From DSWT01 sp035415725 (GTDB lineage: Bacteria > Chloroflexota > Anaerolineae > B4-G1 > SLSP01), in the NCBI GenBank assembly GCA_035415725.1, contig DAOOGN010000032.1, positions 1 to 36,542 on the forward strand: a DNA stretch of 36,542 nucleotides, written 5' to 3'. The notes under the pieces were generated by a model. The model did no database searches. It had not been told where the DNA came from and was given only the letters and a program-made list of their open reading frames with translations. Position numbers and translations under genes: made by a program. Position 1 is the first letter of the stretch. Every line of letters begins with the position of its first letter. Of this stretch, positions 24,133 through 31,928 are shown piece after piece.

Positions 24133-25419
24133 TTACAAAAGACGTCCTATGCCAGGGCGTTTTTGCACTTCACTCGCCGGTGCCGCTTCTTCTACGACTT
24201 GCGTGAAGTGCTTTTGTATTTCAGTCGCAAAGTTCATGAGCGCCTGTCCGATCGGTGTGCGGGCGTTCTTCAGGATAAGAGGTTCACCATAATTGGCAGC
24301 GCGCAGCGCAATGCGCTCGTCATAGGGAATATGCGCTATGGCAGGTATCATGGCACGTTCAATGGCTTCTGGCTGGATACCCATGCGTTTATTATCCACA
24401 CCATTGATGACCAGAGAAACCCTGTCCATCCCATAGCTGAGCTTCTGCAGCAGACCGATGAACTGTCGCGCCCCACGAATTTCCGGAATGACCGGACGTG
24501 TCACGATGACAAACAGGTCGCTGACGTCGAGAGCGGCAAGGATGACATCGTCCACCTGATGGGGCGTGTCAAGGATGACATAATCAAAGTCCTGCCGTAT
24601 GAACTCCAGGATGGCTTTGAGGCGGGCGTTGGCTCCGTTCTCTTCAACGGCGCTGTCCTTGAATACTTCAGCGTCCTCAGGATTGGGCGGAGCTACGAGA
24701 ATTTGCACGCCGGAAGCGTGCGACACCAAAATAGTTTTGAGGAGGTCTGAATCCAGGTCCTGAGCGTGAGGCGCGAGATCGGCCAGGGTGCGCGTGGCCT
24801 GGAGTTTCATGAAGATGGCAACGTCGCCAAATTGGAGGTTCGCATCGACTAGGCATATTTTGGAGTCGGCGCCCAGGAGGGTTTGCAGGGCGATAGCCAG
24901 GTTGACGGCCAGTGTGGTGCAACCGGTGCCCCCCTTGGGACTGTAGAGGGTGACGATCCTCGCCTCCGTGGCGCGCGCCACGGAAGGTATCGCCTGTGAC
25001 TGGCCGGCACCGGGGGTGACCAAGGGGCCGGTGCCCATCTTCTGCCGCAGTTTGTACGCACGATGGATCGCGTCTAACAACTCATCGGCGCTAGGGGGTT
25101 TGGTCAGGTAATCCCTGGCGCCGGCCATCATGGCGCGCCGCATATAGTCGGTCTCTCCCTGCACCGACAGCATAATGACCTGTACGGTGGGCATCACTTC
25201 AATGATTTTCCCGGTTGTGGCGATGCCATCCATGCCGGGCAAATTGATATCCATCAATACGACATCAGGGAAAGCCTGCGCAATGATCTTCAGCGCTTCT
25301 TCACCGCTGCCGGCCATCGCCACGACATCGATATCCGGGTCAAACGAGAGCAGTTTGCGCAACTGCTCGCGCGTTTCCGCGATATCATCGACAATCATTA
25401 CCCGAATTCTATCGGCCAT
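24133..25419 (-). CDS. cpaE: CpaE/TadZ-like protein: receiver domain fused to MinD-type ATPase
   Basis: 428 residues. Residues 1-120 form a response-regulator receiver domain with the acidic pocket Asp11/Asp12, the phospho-acceptor Asp57 (LMDINLPGMDG) and Lys107 (LTKPP), all intact, so unlike many TadZ proteins it could be phosphorylated. A linker is followed by a ParA/MinD ATPase domain with deviant Walker A KGGTGCTT (162-169) and VILDTPHQVDD. CpaE/TadZ proteins place the Tad machine in the cell, often at a pole. No histidine kinase is nearby. The ribosome-binding site is weak (AAAGAA). Two promoter-like elements precede the gene, and cpaF begins 20 nt after its stop. Confidence 0.92.
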   Translation of the reverse strand: MADRIRVMIVDDIAETREQLRKLLSFDPDIDVVAMAGSGEEALKIIAQAFPDVVLMDINLPGMDGIATTGKIIEVMPTVQVIMLSVQGETDYMRRAMMAGARDYLTKPPSADELLDAIHRAYKLRQKMGTGPLVTPGAGQSQAIPSVARATEARIVTLYSPKGGTGCTTLAVNLAIALQTLLGADSKICLVDANLQFGDVAIFMKLQATRTLADLAPHAQDLDSDLLKTILVSHASGVQILVAPPNPEDAEVFKDSAVEENGANARLKAILEFIRQDFDYVILDTPHQVDDVILAALDVSDLFVIVTRPVIPEIRGARQFIGLLQKLSYGMDRVSLVINGVDNKRMGIQPEAIERAMIPAIAHIPYDERIALRAANYGEPLILKNARTPIGQALMNFATEIQKHFTQVVEEAAPASEVQKRPGIGRLL

Positions 25420-25445
25420 TAATTATTCTTTAATCCTTTTCGTGA

Positions 25446-25474
25446 AAGATATAGCCGACTCACCGGAAAGTCAA
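25446..25474 (-). promoter_or_regulatory. Candidate proximal promoter P2 of the tad operon
   Basis: TTGACT (25469-25474) and TATCTT (25446-25451) have a 17-nt spacer on the minus strand. The start would lie about 20 nt upstream of the cpaE ATG. Confidence 0.4.
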
Positions 25475-25553
25475 GTCCCCGGAGCAAAACCTTCAAGGGT
25501 TTATAGCGATATTCAGGACGGTGAGATTGGATTCCTTTCAGTTATCTATGATG

Positions 25554-25582
25554 AGTGTAGCATGACCTTAAAGCGATGTCAA
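25554..25582 (-). promoter_or_regulatory. Candidate distal promoter P1 of the tad operon
   Basis: Perfect TTGACA (25577-25582) and TACACT (25554-25559) have a 17-nt spacer on the minus strand, just after the dynamin stop codon. This gives a leader of about 125 nt to cpaE. Confidence 0.65.
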
Positions 25583-25605
25583 TTCAGGTTAACGCGCGAA
25601 CTCGT

Positions 25606-27339
25606 TTATAGCGCGTCGATCTCGGCCACCTGGCGCTCCAGCCACTTTTGGATGTTGGTCAGTTCCTCCCGCATGTCGAGTAAACTTTTGCGTTCGGCGC
25701 GGACAAAGCGGGTGTAGGGCGAAATCGCATTTTCGATTTCGTACAGCGCACGCTCCAATTCACGGTTGAATTGGGTGTTCAGGGTGTCCATCAATTGCGT
25801 GCGCACGACTGCAATCTTCTCGTGGAGTTCGTTCTTCACGGCGCGTTTTTTGGCCGGGATGACAAACAGTCCGAGCACGGCCACGGTTCCCGCCGCTAAA
25901 ACACCGGTCAAATCGGCGGCGGTCGTCGTGGCAATGGTGGTGACGATAGCGCCCAGGCTTAAGGCGCTGACCTCGATCATCGCCGTCCCGGCGACCGCCT
26001 TTTGCACGGTGTCAGCAATGCGGGTGGCTTCCCCCATTTTGTCGTAGCTTTCCAAAGCCTGTTGAGTGACCTTCCCCACCGTGTCCAGCAAGTTCACACG
26101 GTCGTAGACAAAAGTTCCCCCCACCTGTCCGACGATGCGTTCCGCGTATCTGTCCCGCCGGTTCAACACATGCTCCTGGACGGCTTGCCATTGTCCAAGG
26201 TTGCTGCTCACCAGCCAGTCGATGATTTCATTGACCCGTTGTTCAAGCACCTGCGGCGCGTCACTGACCACCTGGTGCGCGAATTCATCCTGCAATTTGG
26301 ACTTTTTCATCAAATCGAAGATATGCAGGAGTTTTACGGTTTCGTCGAAGTAAGCTATGCCGCGATTTTCAAACTCGTACAACACATTATCCACATCCGC
26401 CAGGCGGAAACGGAACTGTTGTTTCATGTCTTCGCGGTACATGGTGCTCTCGCGTTCTATATCGTTGATCACCGCGAAATCTTCGTCCAGCATGTTCAAT
26501 CTGTCCTCGATCACGTGCGCGTATTTGTCGATCAGGTGCAGGGCGACGCCGACAGGGTTGCGCAGCTTGAGGCGGATACGCTCTTTCTCATCCAAGGTGT
26601 CGATGATATAGTGTTCCAGGGCCTCAATTCCACTGGCGGCAAGCAGGGCGCTGTCCGACGATTGTTTGGCCCGCAAAGCCTGGCGCGCGGAAATAGGGAA
26701 GATTTCGGGCGTAAATCCTAACAGAACCAGGGCGTTTTCGGCGATGAACTGCTTGATATGCTCCACCTCTTCGGCTTTCTCCAGGATGTCGATCTTGTTA
26801 AGCACAATGACGACTTTCTTCCCCCAATCACGAATCCGTTCCAGGAAAGCGCGCTCGCTCTCCGTAAAAGGACGATCGACGGAGGTGACGAAGAGCACCA
26901 TATCGGAGCGCGGGACGAATTCCTGGGTGAGGGCTTCGTGAGCACGATGGATTGCGTTGGTGCCGGGGGTATCTACGATGTTGATCTCCTCTAACCAGTC
27001 GACCGGCGCTGTGTAGATGTCTACCGAGGAGTCGATGGCTACTCGTTCAAAGCGGTTACCGTGTTTGAGAAGATGAATGCGGGTGGTGGTGGGGGTAACG
27101 CCTTCTTCCAGCAAGGCTTGCCCGAACAAGGCATTGATGAAGGCACTTTTCCCGGCGTTGAATTCTCCCACCACGACTAACAGGAAAAGCTCATCCAGTT
27201 GGCGAACGGACCGTTCCAGGGCGGCACGATCTTCAGGCGCGGCGGAGAATTGTGCCAGAGCGATTTGCAGGTTAGTCAACCAGTGTCGTTCGACGCCTAT
27301 CAGCGCTTCTTCAGCAGGACTTAGGATTCTTTGCTGCAT
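25606..27339 (-). CDS. Bacterial dynamin-like GTPase
   Basis: 577 residues from the ATG at 27339, preferred over the ATG at 27354 because AGAGG lies 6 nt before it. GTPase motifs: G1 GEFNAGKS (58-65), G2 threonines in GVTPTTTRI, G3 DTPG (123-126), G4 NKID (181-184). A long helical region follows, with a hydrophobic paddle about 447-497 (ALSLGAIVTTIATTTAADLTGVLAAGTVAVLGLFVIP) next to KKRAVKN, as in membrane-remodelling dynamins, and a charged C-terminal helix. Bacterial dynamins bind and fuse or protect membranes under stress. It sits alone between clpP and the tad operon; dynamins are often encoded in pairs, and no second copy is visible. Confidence 0.88.
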   Translation of the reverse strand: MQQRILSPAEEALIGVERHWLTNLQIALAQFSAAPEDRAALERSVRQLDELFLLVVVGEFNAGKSAFINALFGQALLEEGVTPTTTRIHLLKHGNRFERVAIDSSVDIYTAPVDWLEEINIVDTPGTNAIHRAHEALTQEFVPRSDMVLFVTSVDRPFTESERAFLERIRDWGKKVVIVLNKIDILEKAEEVEHIKQFIAENALVLLGFTPEIFPISARQALRAKQSSDSALLAASGIEALEHYIIDTLDEKERIRLKLRNPVGVALHLIDKYAHVIEDRLNMLDEDFAVINDIERESTMYREDMKQQFRFRLADVDNVLYEFENRGIAYFDETVKLLHIFDLMKKSKLQDEFAHQVVSDAPQVLEQRVNEIIDWLVSSNLGQWQAVQEHVLNRRDRYAERIVGQVGGTFVYDRVNLLDTVGKVTQQALESYDKMGEATRIADTVQKAVAGTAMIEVSALSLGAIVTTIATTTAADLTGVLAAGTVAVLGLFVIPAKKRAVKNELHEKIAVVRTQLMDTLNTQFNRELERALYEIENAISPYTRFVRAERKSLLDMREELTNIQKWLERQVAEIDAL

Positions 27340-27384
27340 ACCGGTCCTCTCCATAGTATAGAATCCAACCTTTCACAGATTGTC

Positions 27385-27455
27385 AGGACTTACGCCGCTG
27401 AGGGGTGGGGCAAGGGTGTTGGGGTGACAAAAAGCCATTGTTTTGCGTAAGTCCT
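27385..27455. repeat. 71-bp inverted-repeat element (MITE-like)
   Basis: Perfect 11-bp terminal inverted repeats AGGACTTACGC (27385-27395) and GCGTAAGTCCT (27445-27455) flank 49 bp of non-coding sequence, in the gap between the dynamin gene and clpP. Similar TAAGTCCT ends are known to me from small IS-derived elements. No target duplication is obvious. Confidence 0.55.
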
Positions 27456-27550
27456 CATTGTTTTAACTGATCTTTTACTAGTATGGTCACATCTACAGAA
27501 AAAGCAAGCGCAAGCTGCTGGAACTTTACCCTATGACAAGCCTGTGGATG

Positions 27551-27584
27551 AAAAAAAGGCCGTCTGAGATTTCCCGGGCGGCCT
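27551..27584 (-). terminator. Terminator of the tig-clpP operon
   Basis: On the minus strand AGGCCG and CGGCCT form a stem around a 16-nt loop, followed by a T7 run (27551-27557), about 25 nt after the clpP stop. Confidence 0.75.
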
Positions 27585-27609
27585 GGTGTGTCACTGGTGG
27601 AGATGGCGA

Positions 27610-28191
27610 TTATTTGTGGGTTGCTTCCAGGACCTTGTCGATGAGGTTGTGTTCCACACCTTCTTGCGCCGTCATGTAGTAATCGCGGTCGGTAAAGCGC
27701 CCGATCTGAGCGTCATCCATGCCAGTATGCTTGCGCAGTAGATTATTGAGCAGTTCTCGCATCCGCAGGATCTCTTTGGCTGCGATTTCGATGTCGGTTG
27801 CCTGTCCCTGGACGCCGCCCAGCGGTTGATGGAGATGGATGGTCGCGTGGGGGAGGGCGTACCGCCGTCCCTTTGTCCCTGCCGCGAGTAACACCGTCGC
27901 CATGCTGGCCGTCATCCCCACCGCAATGGTGGAGATCGGCGCCTGAACCAACTGCATCGTATCATAGATCGCCAGCCCGGCCGAAATTTCTCCGCCCGGT
28001 GAGTTGATGTAGAGGGAGATTTCACGCTCGGCATCCTCGCGGTCGAGGAAGAGCAGTTTAGCCACGATCTCGTTGGCGATCAGGGCGTTGATAGGCGTTC
28101 CCAGGAAGACGATGCGCTCCCTGAGCAACACGGAATAGATGTCATAGATGCGTTCGCCGAGTCGGGTATCTTCGATCACGTAAGGGAACAT
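27610..28191 (-). CDS. clpP: ATP-dependent Clp protease proteolytic subunit
   Basis: 193 residues from the ATG at 28191 (MFPYVIEDTRLGERIYDIYS, the canonical N-terminus), with GAGGAG 6 nt upstream. An earlier ATG at 28212 overlaps the tig stop (ATGA) and adds MNNEETP; it is less likely the start but may allow coupling. The serine-protease triad is complete: Ser96 (MTASMA), His121 (HLHQPLGG) and Asp170 (TDRDYYM). ClpP forms a double heptamer that degrades proteins fed by ClpX, ClpA or ClpC. It follows trigger factor by 17 nt. The usual clpX is not next: a terminator ends the operon. Confidence 0.97.
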   Translation of the reverse strand: MFPYVIEDTRLGERIYDIYSVLLRERIVFLGTPINALIANEIVAKLLFLDREDAEREISLYINSPGGEISAGLAIYDTMQLVQAPISTIAVGMTASMATVLLAAGTKGRRYALPHATIHLHQPLGGVQGQATDIEIAAKEILRMRELLNNLLRKHTGMDDAQIGRFTDRDYYMTAQEGVEHNLIDKVLEATHK

Positions 28192-28208
28192 AGGTGTCTC
28201 CTCATTGT

Positions 28209-29639
28209 TCATGCCTGCAGCGTGCCTTCTTTCTGTATGGAGGACTGTATGGAGGACTGCATGGAGGATTCCTCCGTTGTTATCGAATCCGCGATGATTG
28301 GGGTGGCTTCGGGGTTGGTGATGATTGCTTCCGGCGCGGAGCTGGGAGCATCCACCTGACCGCGCGCGATCTTTTCGAGCTGCTCCAGGGTCTTGCGTCC
28401 CAGAACGGTCAGCCGCAAATTGCGCCCTAGCGGAGAATCCAGTGCAAAGCGTTCGCTTCCGATAGACCCGGCCTGGCCTATCGATGTCATCACGGTGTTG
28501 AACTCCTGCACGACTTCGTCGTCGCTGACCTGGATGCCCTGTTCGGCGGCGAACTTGCTCAAGACCAGAGAGCGTTGAATGTCACTCTCTGCCTGGGGCG
28601 TCAGTTGTTTGCGAAATTGCTCCAGCGTGACCCCCTCCAATTGTAGGGCGTCCTTGAGGTCCATATGCCGTTCGCGCTGAACGCGATTGTTGGCATTTTC
28701 GATCATCTCATCGAGTCGGTGTTCGACCATGACGGGAGGATAGCGTACAGCGGATTGGGCGACCAGCACCGCGATCAGACTATCGTGGTACGCTTCTTGG
28801 GCCTGATATTCTTTCGCTTCCCGCAAGCGAGTCTGGATGTCATTCTTCAAATCTTCCAGCGTCTCAAATCCACCCACCATGTTAGCCAGAGCGTCATCCA
28901 GAGGAGGCAAGACGCGCTCGTAGACGCCTGTGACCTTCACATCGAAATTGGCTTCAACGCCACGCAGTTCTTCCGCGCTGAAATCAGCCGGGAAAACGAC
29001 CGTAAACACTTTCTCCTCATTGACGTTCATACCGACGAGGGCTTCCACGAATCCCGGGGCGATGAACGGCGTATCTTCCTTGAGTATGACCTCAATATCG
29101 TTTTCATCGACGATGACTTCATTGTCGACTGTGCCGACGACATCGATGCGGACTTCGTCGCCAAATTGAGCGGGACGTTCCAGCGCTTCCAGGATCGCAT
29201 GGTCGGTGCGCACCTGCTCCAAGACATTGGACACTTCTTCATCATTGATCACGACGTCGGTCCATTCCTGTCGCAGGCTGTAATAGTCGCCCAGCGTAAC
29301 CTCGGGTTCCAACGGAACGCGCAGGGTAAAAGTCAACGGCGCGGGGGCGATTTTTTCCAGCGCGCCTGGCCCATAGGGTTTTATGTCGGCCTGCTCGATC
29401 ACTTGAGGGTAAATCTCTTCGATGAGTTTGTCGGCAGCCTCTTGCAGAATGGCTTCCTCACCTACATAGTGCAGGACTTTCGTGTAAGGCGCCTTGCCTT
29501 TACGAAATCCGGGGATATTTATTTTCCCGGCAATCGTGTGTGCCGCCTTTTGCATGGCTTGCTTGACCGTATTTTCCTCGACTTCTACATTAAGAAGCGC
29601 TTCATGGGTATCCAACAGTTCTTTTTTGATTTCAAACAC
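28209..29639 (-). CDS. tig: Trigger factor (ribosome-associated chaperone)
   Basis: 476 residues from GTG at 29639, with GGGAGG about 8 nt upstream. The N-terminal ribosome-binding domain carries the signature GFRKGKAPYTKVLHYVG (about 45-61). The FKBP-type prolyl-isomerase domain is about 155-245 (GDEVRIDVVGT, VYERVLPPLDDALA), and the helical C-terminal chaperone domain ends near 430. It binds nascent chains at the ribosome exit. Oddly, the protein has an extra Ser/Thr/Gln-rich tail of about 45 residues, the end of which is encoded by a 12-bp tandem repeat (SSIQSSIQ). It is the first gene of the tig-clpP operon, with a good promoter at 29669-29697. Confidence 0.96.
   Translation of the reverse strand: MFEIKKELLDTHEALLNVEVEENTVKQAMQKAAHTIAGKINIPGFRKGKAPYTKVLHYVGEEAILQEAADKLIEEIYPQVIEQADIKPYGPGALEKIAPAPLTFTLRVPLEPEVTLGDYYSLRQEWTDVVINDEEVSNVLEQVRTDHAILEALERPAQFGDEVRIDVVGTVDNEVIVDENDIEVILKEDTPFIAPGFVEALVGMNVNEEKVFTVVFPADFSAEELRGVEANFDVKVTGVYERVLPPLDDALANMVGGFETLEDLKNDIQTRLREAKEYQAQEAYHDSLIAVLVAQSAVRYPPVMVEHRLDEMIENANNRVQRERHMDLKDALQLEGVTLEQFRKQLTPQAESDIQRSLVLSKFAAEQGIQVSDDEVVQEFNTVMTSIGQAGSIGSERFALDSPLGRNLRLTVLGRKTLEQLEKIARGQVDAPSSAPEAIITNPEATPIIADSITTEESSMQSSIQSSIQKEGTLQA
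28234..28269 (-). repeat. Three 12-bp tandem units in the tig tail
   Basis: TGTATGGAGGAC occurs three times (the last copy with two changes), encoding repeated S-S-I/M-Q. The unit length keeps the frame, so copy number can vary without breaking the gene. Confidence 0.85.
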
Positions 29640-29668
29640 GCCTGTAACCTCCCTAACAAATCGTAGCG

Positions 29669-29697
29669 ATTATAACACACTCTTGAGGGAATACCAA
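29669..29697 (-). promoter_or_regulatory. Promoter of tig-clpP
   Basis: TTGGTA (29692-29697) and a perfect TATAAT (29669-29674) have a 17-nt spacer on the minus strand, ending 29 nt before the tig start. Confidence 0.75.
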
Positions 29698-29743
29698 TCC
29701 GTGTTTAGGCTCACTGGGGCCAGCACAAAAAGAAAATATAGAT

Positions 29744-29772
29744 TTGACAAAACGCGCTTATAATGCTACAAT
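29744..29772 (+). promoter_or_regulatory. Promoter of the SufR-like regulator gene
   Basis: Perfect TTGACA (29744-29749) and TACAAT (29767-29772) have a 17-nt spacer. The start near 29779 leaves a leader of about 65 nt to the ATG at 29846. This rules out a coding start inside the promoter at 29744. Confidence 0.8.
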
Positions 29773-29845
29773 CTTAATAGTTTTATTGCCTGGCGCAGTC
29801 GAAGTCTTCAACCCTGGTTGCGTCCATCACCGGAGAACAGTAGTC

Positions 29846-30463
29846 ATGCAAGACACGAGACAGCAGATCTTAGAAATTCTGAAACGCCACGGCGAGGTCA
29901 CCGTGCGGGAACTCAGCCACGAACTCGGTTTGACCAGCGTCACCGTGCGCCATCATCTGGAGATCCTTCGTTCGGAAGGGTACATCACCGAACCTGAAAT
30001 CCGGCGTTCCAGCCGTCCGGGACGTCCGCGGTATGTGTACCGCCTGACCTCGACGGCTGCCGACCTCTTCCCGAACAACTACAGCGGCCTTGCCGGCGCG
30101 ATGTTGGATGCCCTCAAGGTCTGTATGTCTCCCGAAGAACAGCAAACCTTCTTGCGCGAGACGGCCAAATGGATGGTGGCCGACGTCGGCAATAGGCCGA
30201 CCGATCGTGACACGTGCATGGACAGCGCTCTGGCTTTCATGAACCAGCATGGCTTTGTCGCGCGTTGGGACAAGAATCGGGAAGGCCGTTATTTCATCTA
30301 TGTGAGCGGTTGCCCCTATCACCACGTCGCGCAGGCTCACACGGAAACATGCCAGATCGACCAGTTCATCATCAAGCAGTTGACGGGGGCCGAGCCGCAG
30401 CGGACTCAGGGAACGGCACAGCAAGGGGGGCTGTGCGTTTACGAAGTTATATGGAATGACTGA
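29846..30463 (+). CDS. SufR-like winged-helix regulator with conserved C-terminal cysteines
   Basis: 205 residues from the ATG at 29846 (GGAG at 29832-29835). The N-terminal winged helix-turn-helix (about 4-65: ILEILKRHGEVTVRELSHELGLTSVTVRHHLEILRSEGYI, then the basic wing RRSSRPGRPRYVY) is DeoR/ArsR-like. The C-terminal half has Cys156, Cys169 and Cys197 (GCPYHH, TETC, GGLCVYEV), matching the cysteine layout of SufR, which senses iron-sulphur clusters and represses suf genes. No suf genes are in the window, so the targets are unknown and the cluster is inferred. It lies divergent from tig. The stop codon runs into the arm of a strong terminator. Confidence 0.83.
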   Translation: MQDTRQQILEILKRHGEVTVRELSHELGLTSVTVRHHLEILRSEGYITEPEIRRSSRPGRPRYVYRLTSTAADLFPNNYSGLAGAMLDALKVCMSPEEQQTFLRETAKWMVADVGNRPTDRDTCMDSALAFMNQHGFVARWDKNREGRYFIYVSGCPYHHVAQAHTETCQIDQFIIKQLTGAEPQRTQGTAQQGGLCVYEVIWND

Positions 30464-30499
30464 AAAATCTCCCCTTCCCAGGGGGAAGGGGAGATTTTT
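30463..30499 (+). terminator. Terminator of the SufR-like gene
   Basis: A perfect 17-bp stem (30463-30479 with 30483-30499) and 3-nt loop, with A5 and T5 ends. It starts on the last base of the TGA stop and can work in both directions. It resembles a module of repeat family 2. Confidence 0.93.
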
Positions 30500-30689
30500 G
30501 TTGGGGGTGTGGCAGGCGGCTTCGCCGCCTGCCACACCCCCATTTTTTCGTCCTCTTCTTCCCCGCTTGCGGGGGAGAAGAGGGTGGAGGGGATGAGAGG
30601 GTCATCACCGATGGCCGAAGTGTCAACCCATTATGCACCATTCCCCAAAGTCCCATTCGCCACCTGGCAAAGGGTGGCTGAATAGTTAC
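30464..30689 (-). mobile_element. Repeat family 2 copy with three stacked hairpins
   Basis: Read on the minus strand it parallels 32918-33225: GTAACTATTCAGCC end, TGACACTTCGGCC, GATGACCCTCTCATCCCC, hairpin TTCTCCCCCGC/GCGGGG, an 18-bp GGGTGTGGCAGGCGGC hairpin (30503-30541), then the CCCCTTCC hairpin. The 18-bp hairpin is followed by T6 on the plus strand and may act as a second terminator. Confidence 0.75.
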
Positions 30690-30702
30690 CTTTTACGCAC
30701 CC

Positions 30703-31905
30703 TTAGACCGTCCACAGCTTTTCTTGAGGGTGGCTTAAATACTCCGCACCGCTGCTGGTGACGACAACGTTTTCTTCACGGCCAATATGTCCCCGCCCCG
30801 GCACCTCCACGCCCAATTCTATCGCAAAGACGTTCCCTTCTTCGACAAGGCCTTCAATGGAACTACCGTAGCGTTCCCACTTGGGGCCGAGGACGGTGGC
30901 GCCATCGTGGGCGGTGTGCCCGATATGATGGCCGAAAGCGTGCCGATACTCAGGATATCCGGCTTCAACCAGCGTGCGGCGCGCTATGGCGTCGACTTCC
31001 CATCCCTGGACGCCGGGTTTGAGTGCTGCACGCCCGGCTTCGAGGGCGGCGGTGGCAGCATCCCACGCGCGTTGGATATCGGCGGGAATGGTTGTTTCAC
31101 CTGGCGTATGCAAGTACCACGTCCGTTGCAGGTCTGAGACGAAGCCGTAACACGAAATTCCGAAATCGATGTGGATCAGATTGCCGGCCTTAGCACGCAG
31201 ACCGGCGGGCATTGCGTGCCCCACTGCCGAGTCGGGGCCAACGGTGACGACAGGGCAGTACTCCCATTCCCACGCCGGGCCGTAGCCGTTTTCTGTCAAG
31301 AAATTGTGGAGGAAATCGGCGACCTCCATATCGGCCACGCCGGGTTTGATGAGACGTTTCAGTTGCTCCACCCCCGCTTCTGTCCGTTCCACGGCGACGG
31401 TGATGCGTTTAATTTCTCCGGTCGTCTTGCGCCCGCGCAGCGCCGTGATGAGCGCTTCCGCAGAAACCAGCCGCGCGGCATACGGCGTGGATGTCAGCAT
31501 CCGTGAGAGCAACCGAAACATACCGTAGGTCAACCCATCCGCGGCAGGATCGCCTTCCGAGTAGTTGATGGCGATGCGGTGCGGATTGAGCGCCTCGATT
31601 TCGGCGATGAGGAGCTGTTGCAATGACTCATCGTATCCGCTGACCCGCGTGTAGGCGCCCAGACGCTCCACGTTGGGGACATCGTAACGCCCCACAATGG
31701 CGATACACGTGCCGCTCTTGTGGATCATCAATGCGGAAGTCCAGGTCAGATCGAAACCCAGGATCAGGTCCATCACCGGGTCGTGCACCTGGCTTGTCTC
31801 GCGCACAAAAGTGATCCACAGATCGATTTTCTTCTCCTTGAGGATTTGCACTGCCTGCGCGGTCTTTTCGCGCACAATCGTCGTAGCTTCAAACGTCATT
31901 CCCAT
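30703..31905 (-). CDS. M24 family metallopeptidase (Xaa-Pro dipeptidase-like)
   Basis: 400 residues; GGAG lies 7 nt before the ATG. The N-terminal creatinase-like domain (about 1-160) is followed by the pita-bread peptidase domain, with all five metal ligands visible: Asp247 (HIDFGI), Asp258 (SDLQRTW), His326 (GHHIGH), Glu363 (AIELGVEV) and Glu377 (GREENVVVT). The family removes N-terminal residues or cleaves X-Pro dipeptides with Mn or Co; the exact substrate cannot be read from sequence. It has no signal peptide, so it is cytoplasmic. parB ends 23 nt upstream on the same strand, and the pair is probably one operon. Confidence 0.92.
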   Translation of the reverse strand: MGMTFEATTIVREKTAQAVQILKEKKIDLWITFVRETSQVHDPVMDLILGFDLTWTSALMIHKSGTCIAIVGRYDVPNVERLGAYTRVSGYDESLQQLLIAEIEALNPHRIAINYSEGDPAADGLTYGMFRLLSRMLTSTPYAARLVSAEALITALRGRKTTGEIKRITVAVERTEAGVEQLKRLIKPGVADMEVADFLHNFLTENGYGPAWEWEYCPVVTVGPDSAVGHAMPAGLRAKAGNLIHIDFGISCYGFVSDLQRTWYLHTPGETTIPADIQRAWDAATAALEAGRAALKPGVQGWEVDAIARRTLVEAGYPEYRHAFGHHIGHTAHDGATVLGPKWERYGSSIEGLVEEGNVFAIELGVEVPGRGHIGREENVVVTSSGAEYLSHPQEKLWTV

Positions 31906-31928
31906 CTTTCATCTCCATTGTCAAATTT

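Noticed and set aside
29744..29764. TATAAT at 29759-29764 as the -10 of the regulator promoter
   Set aside because: It lies only 9 nt after TTGACA. TACAAT at 29767-29772 has the correct 17-nt spacing.
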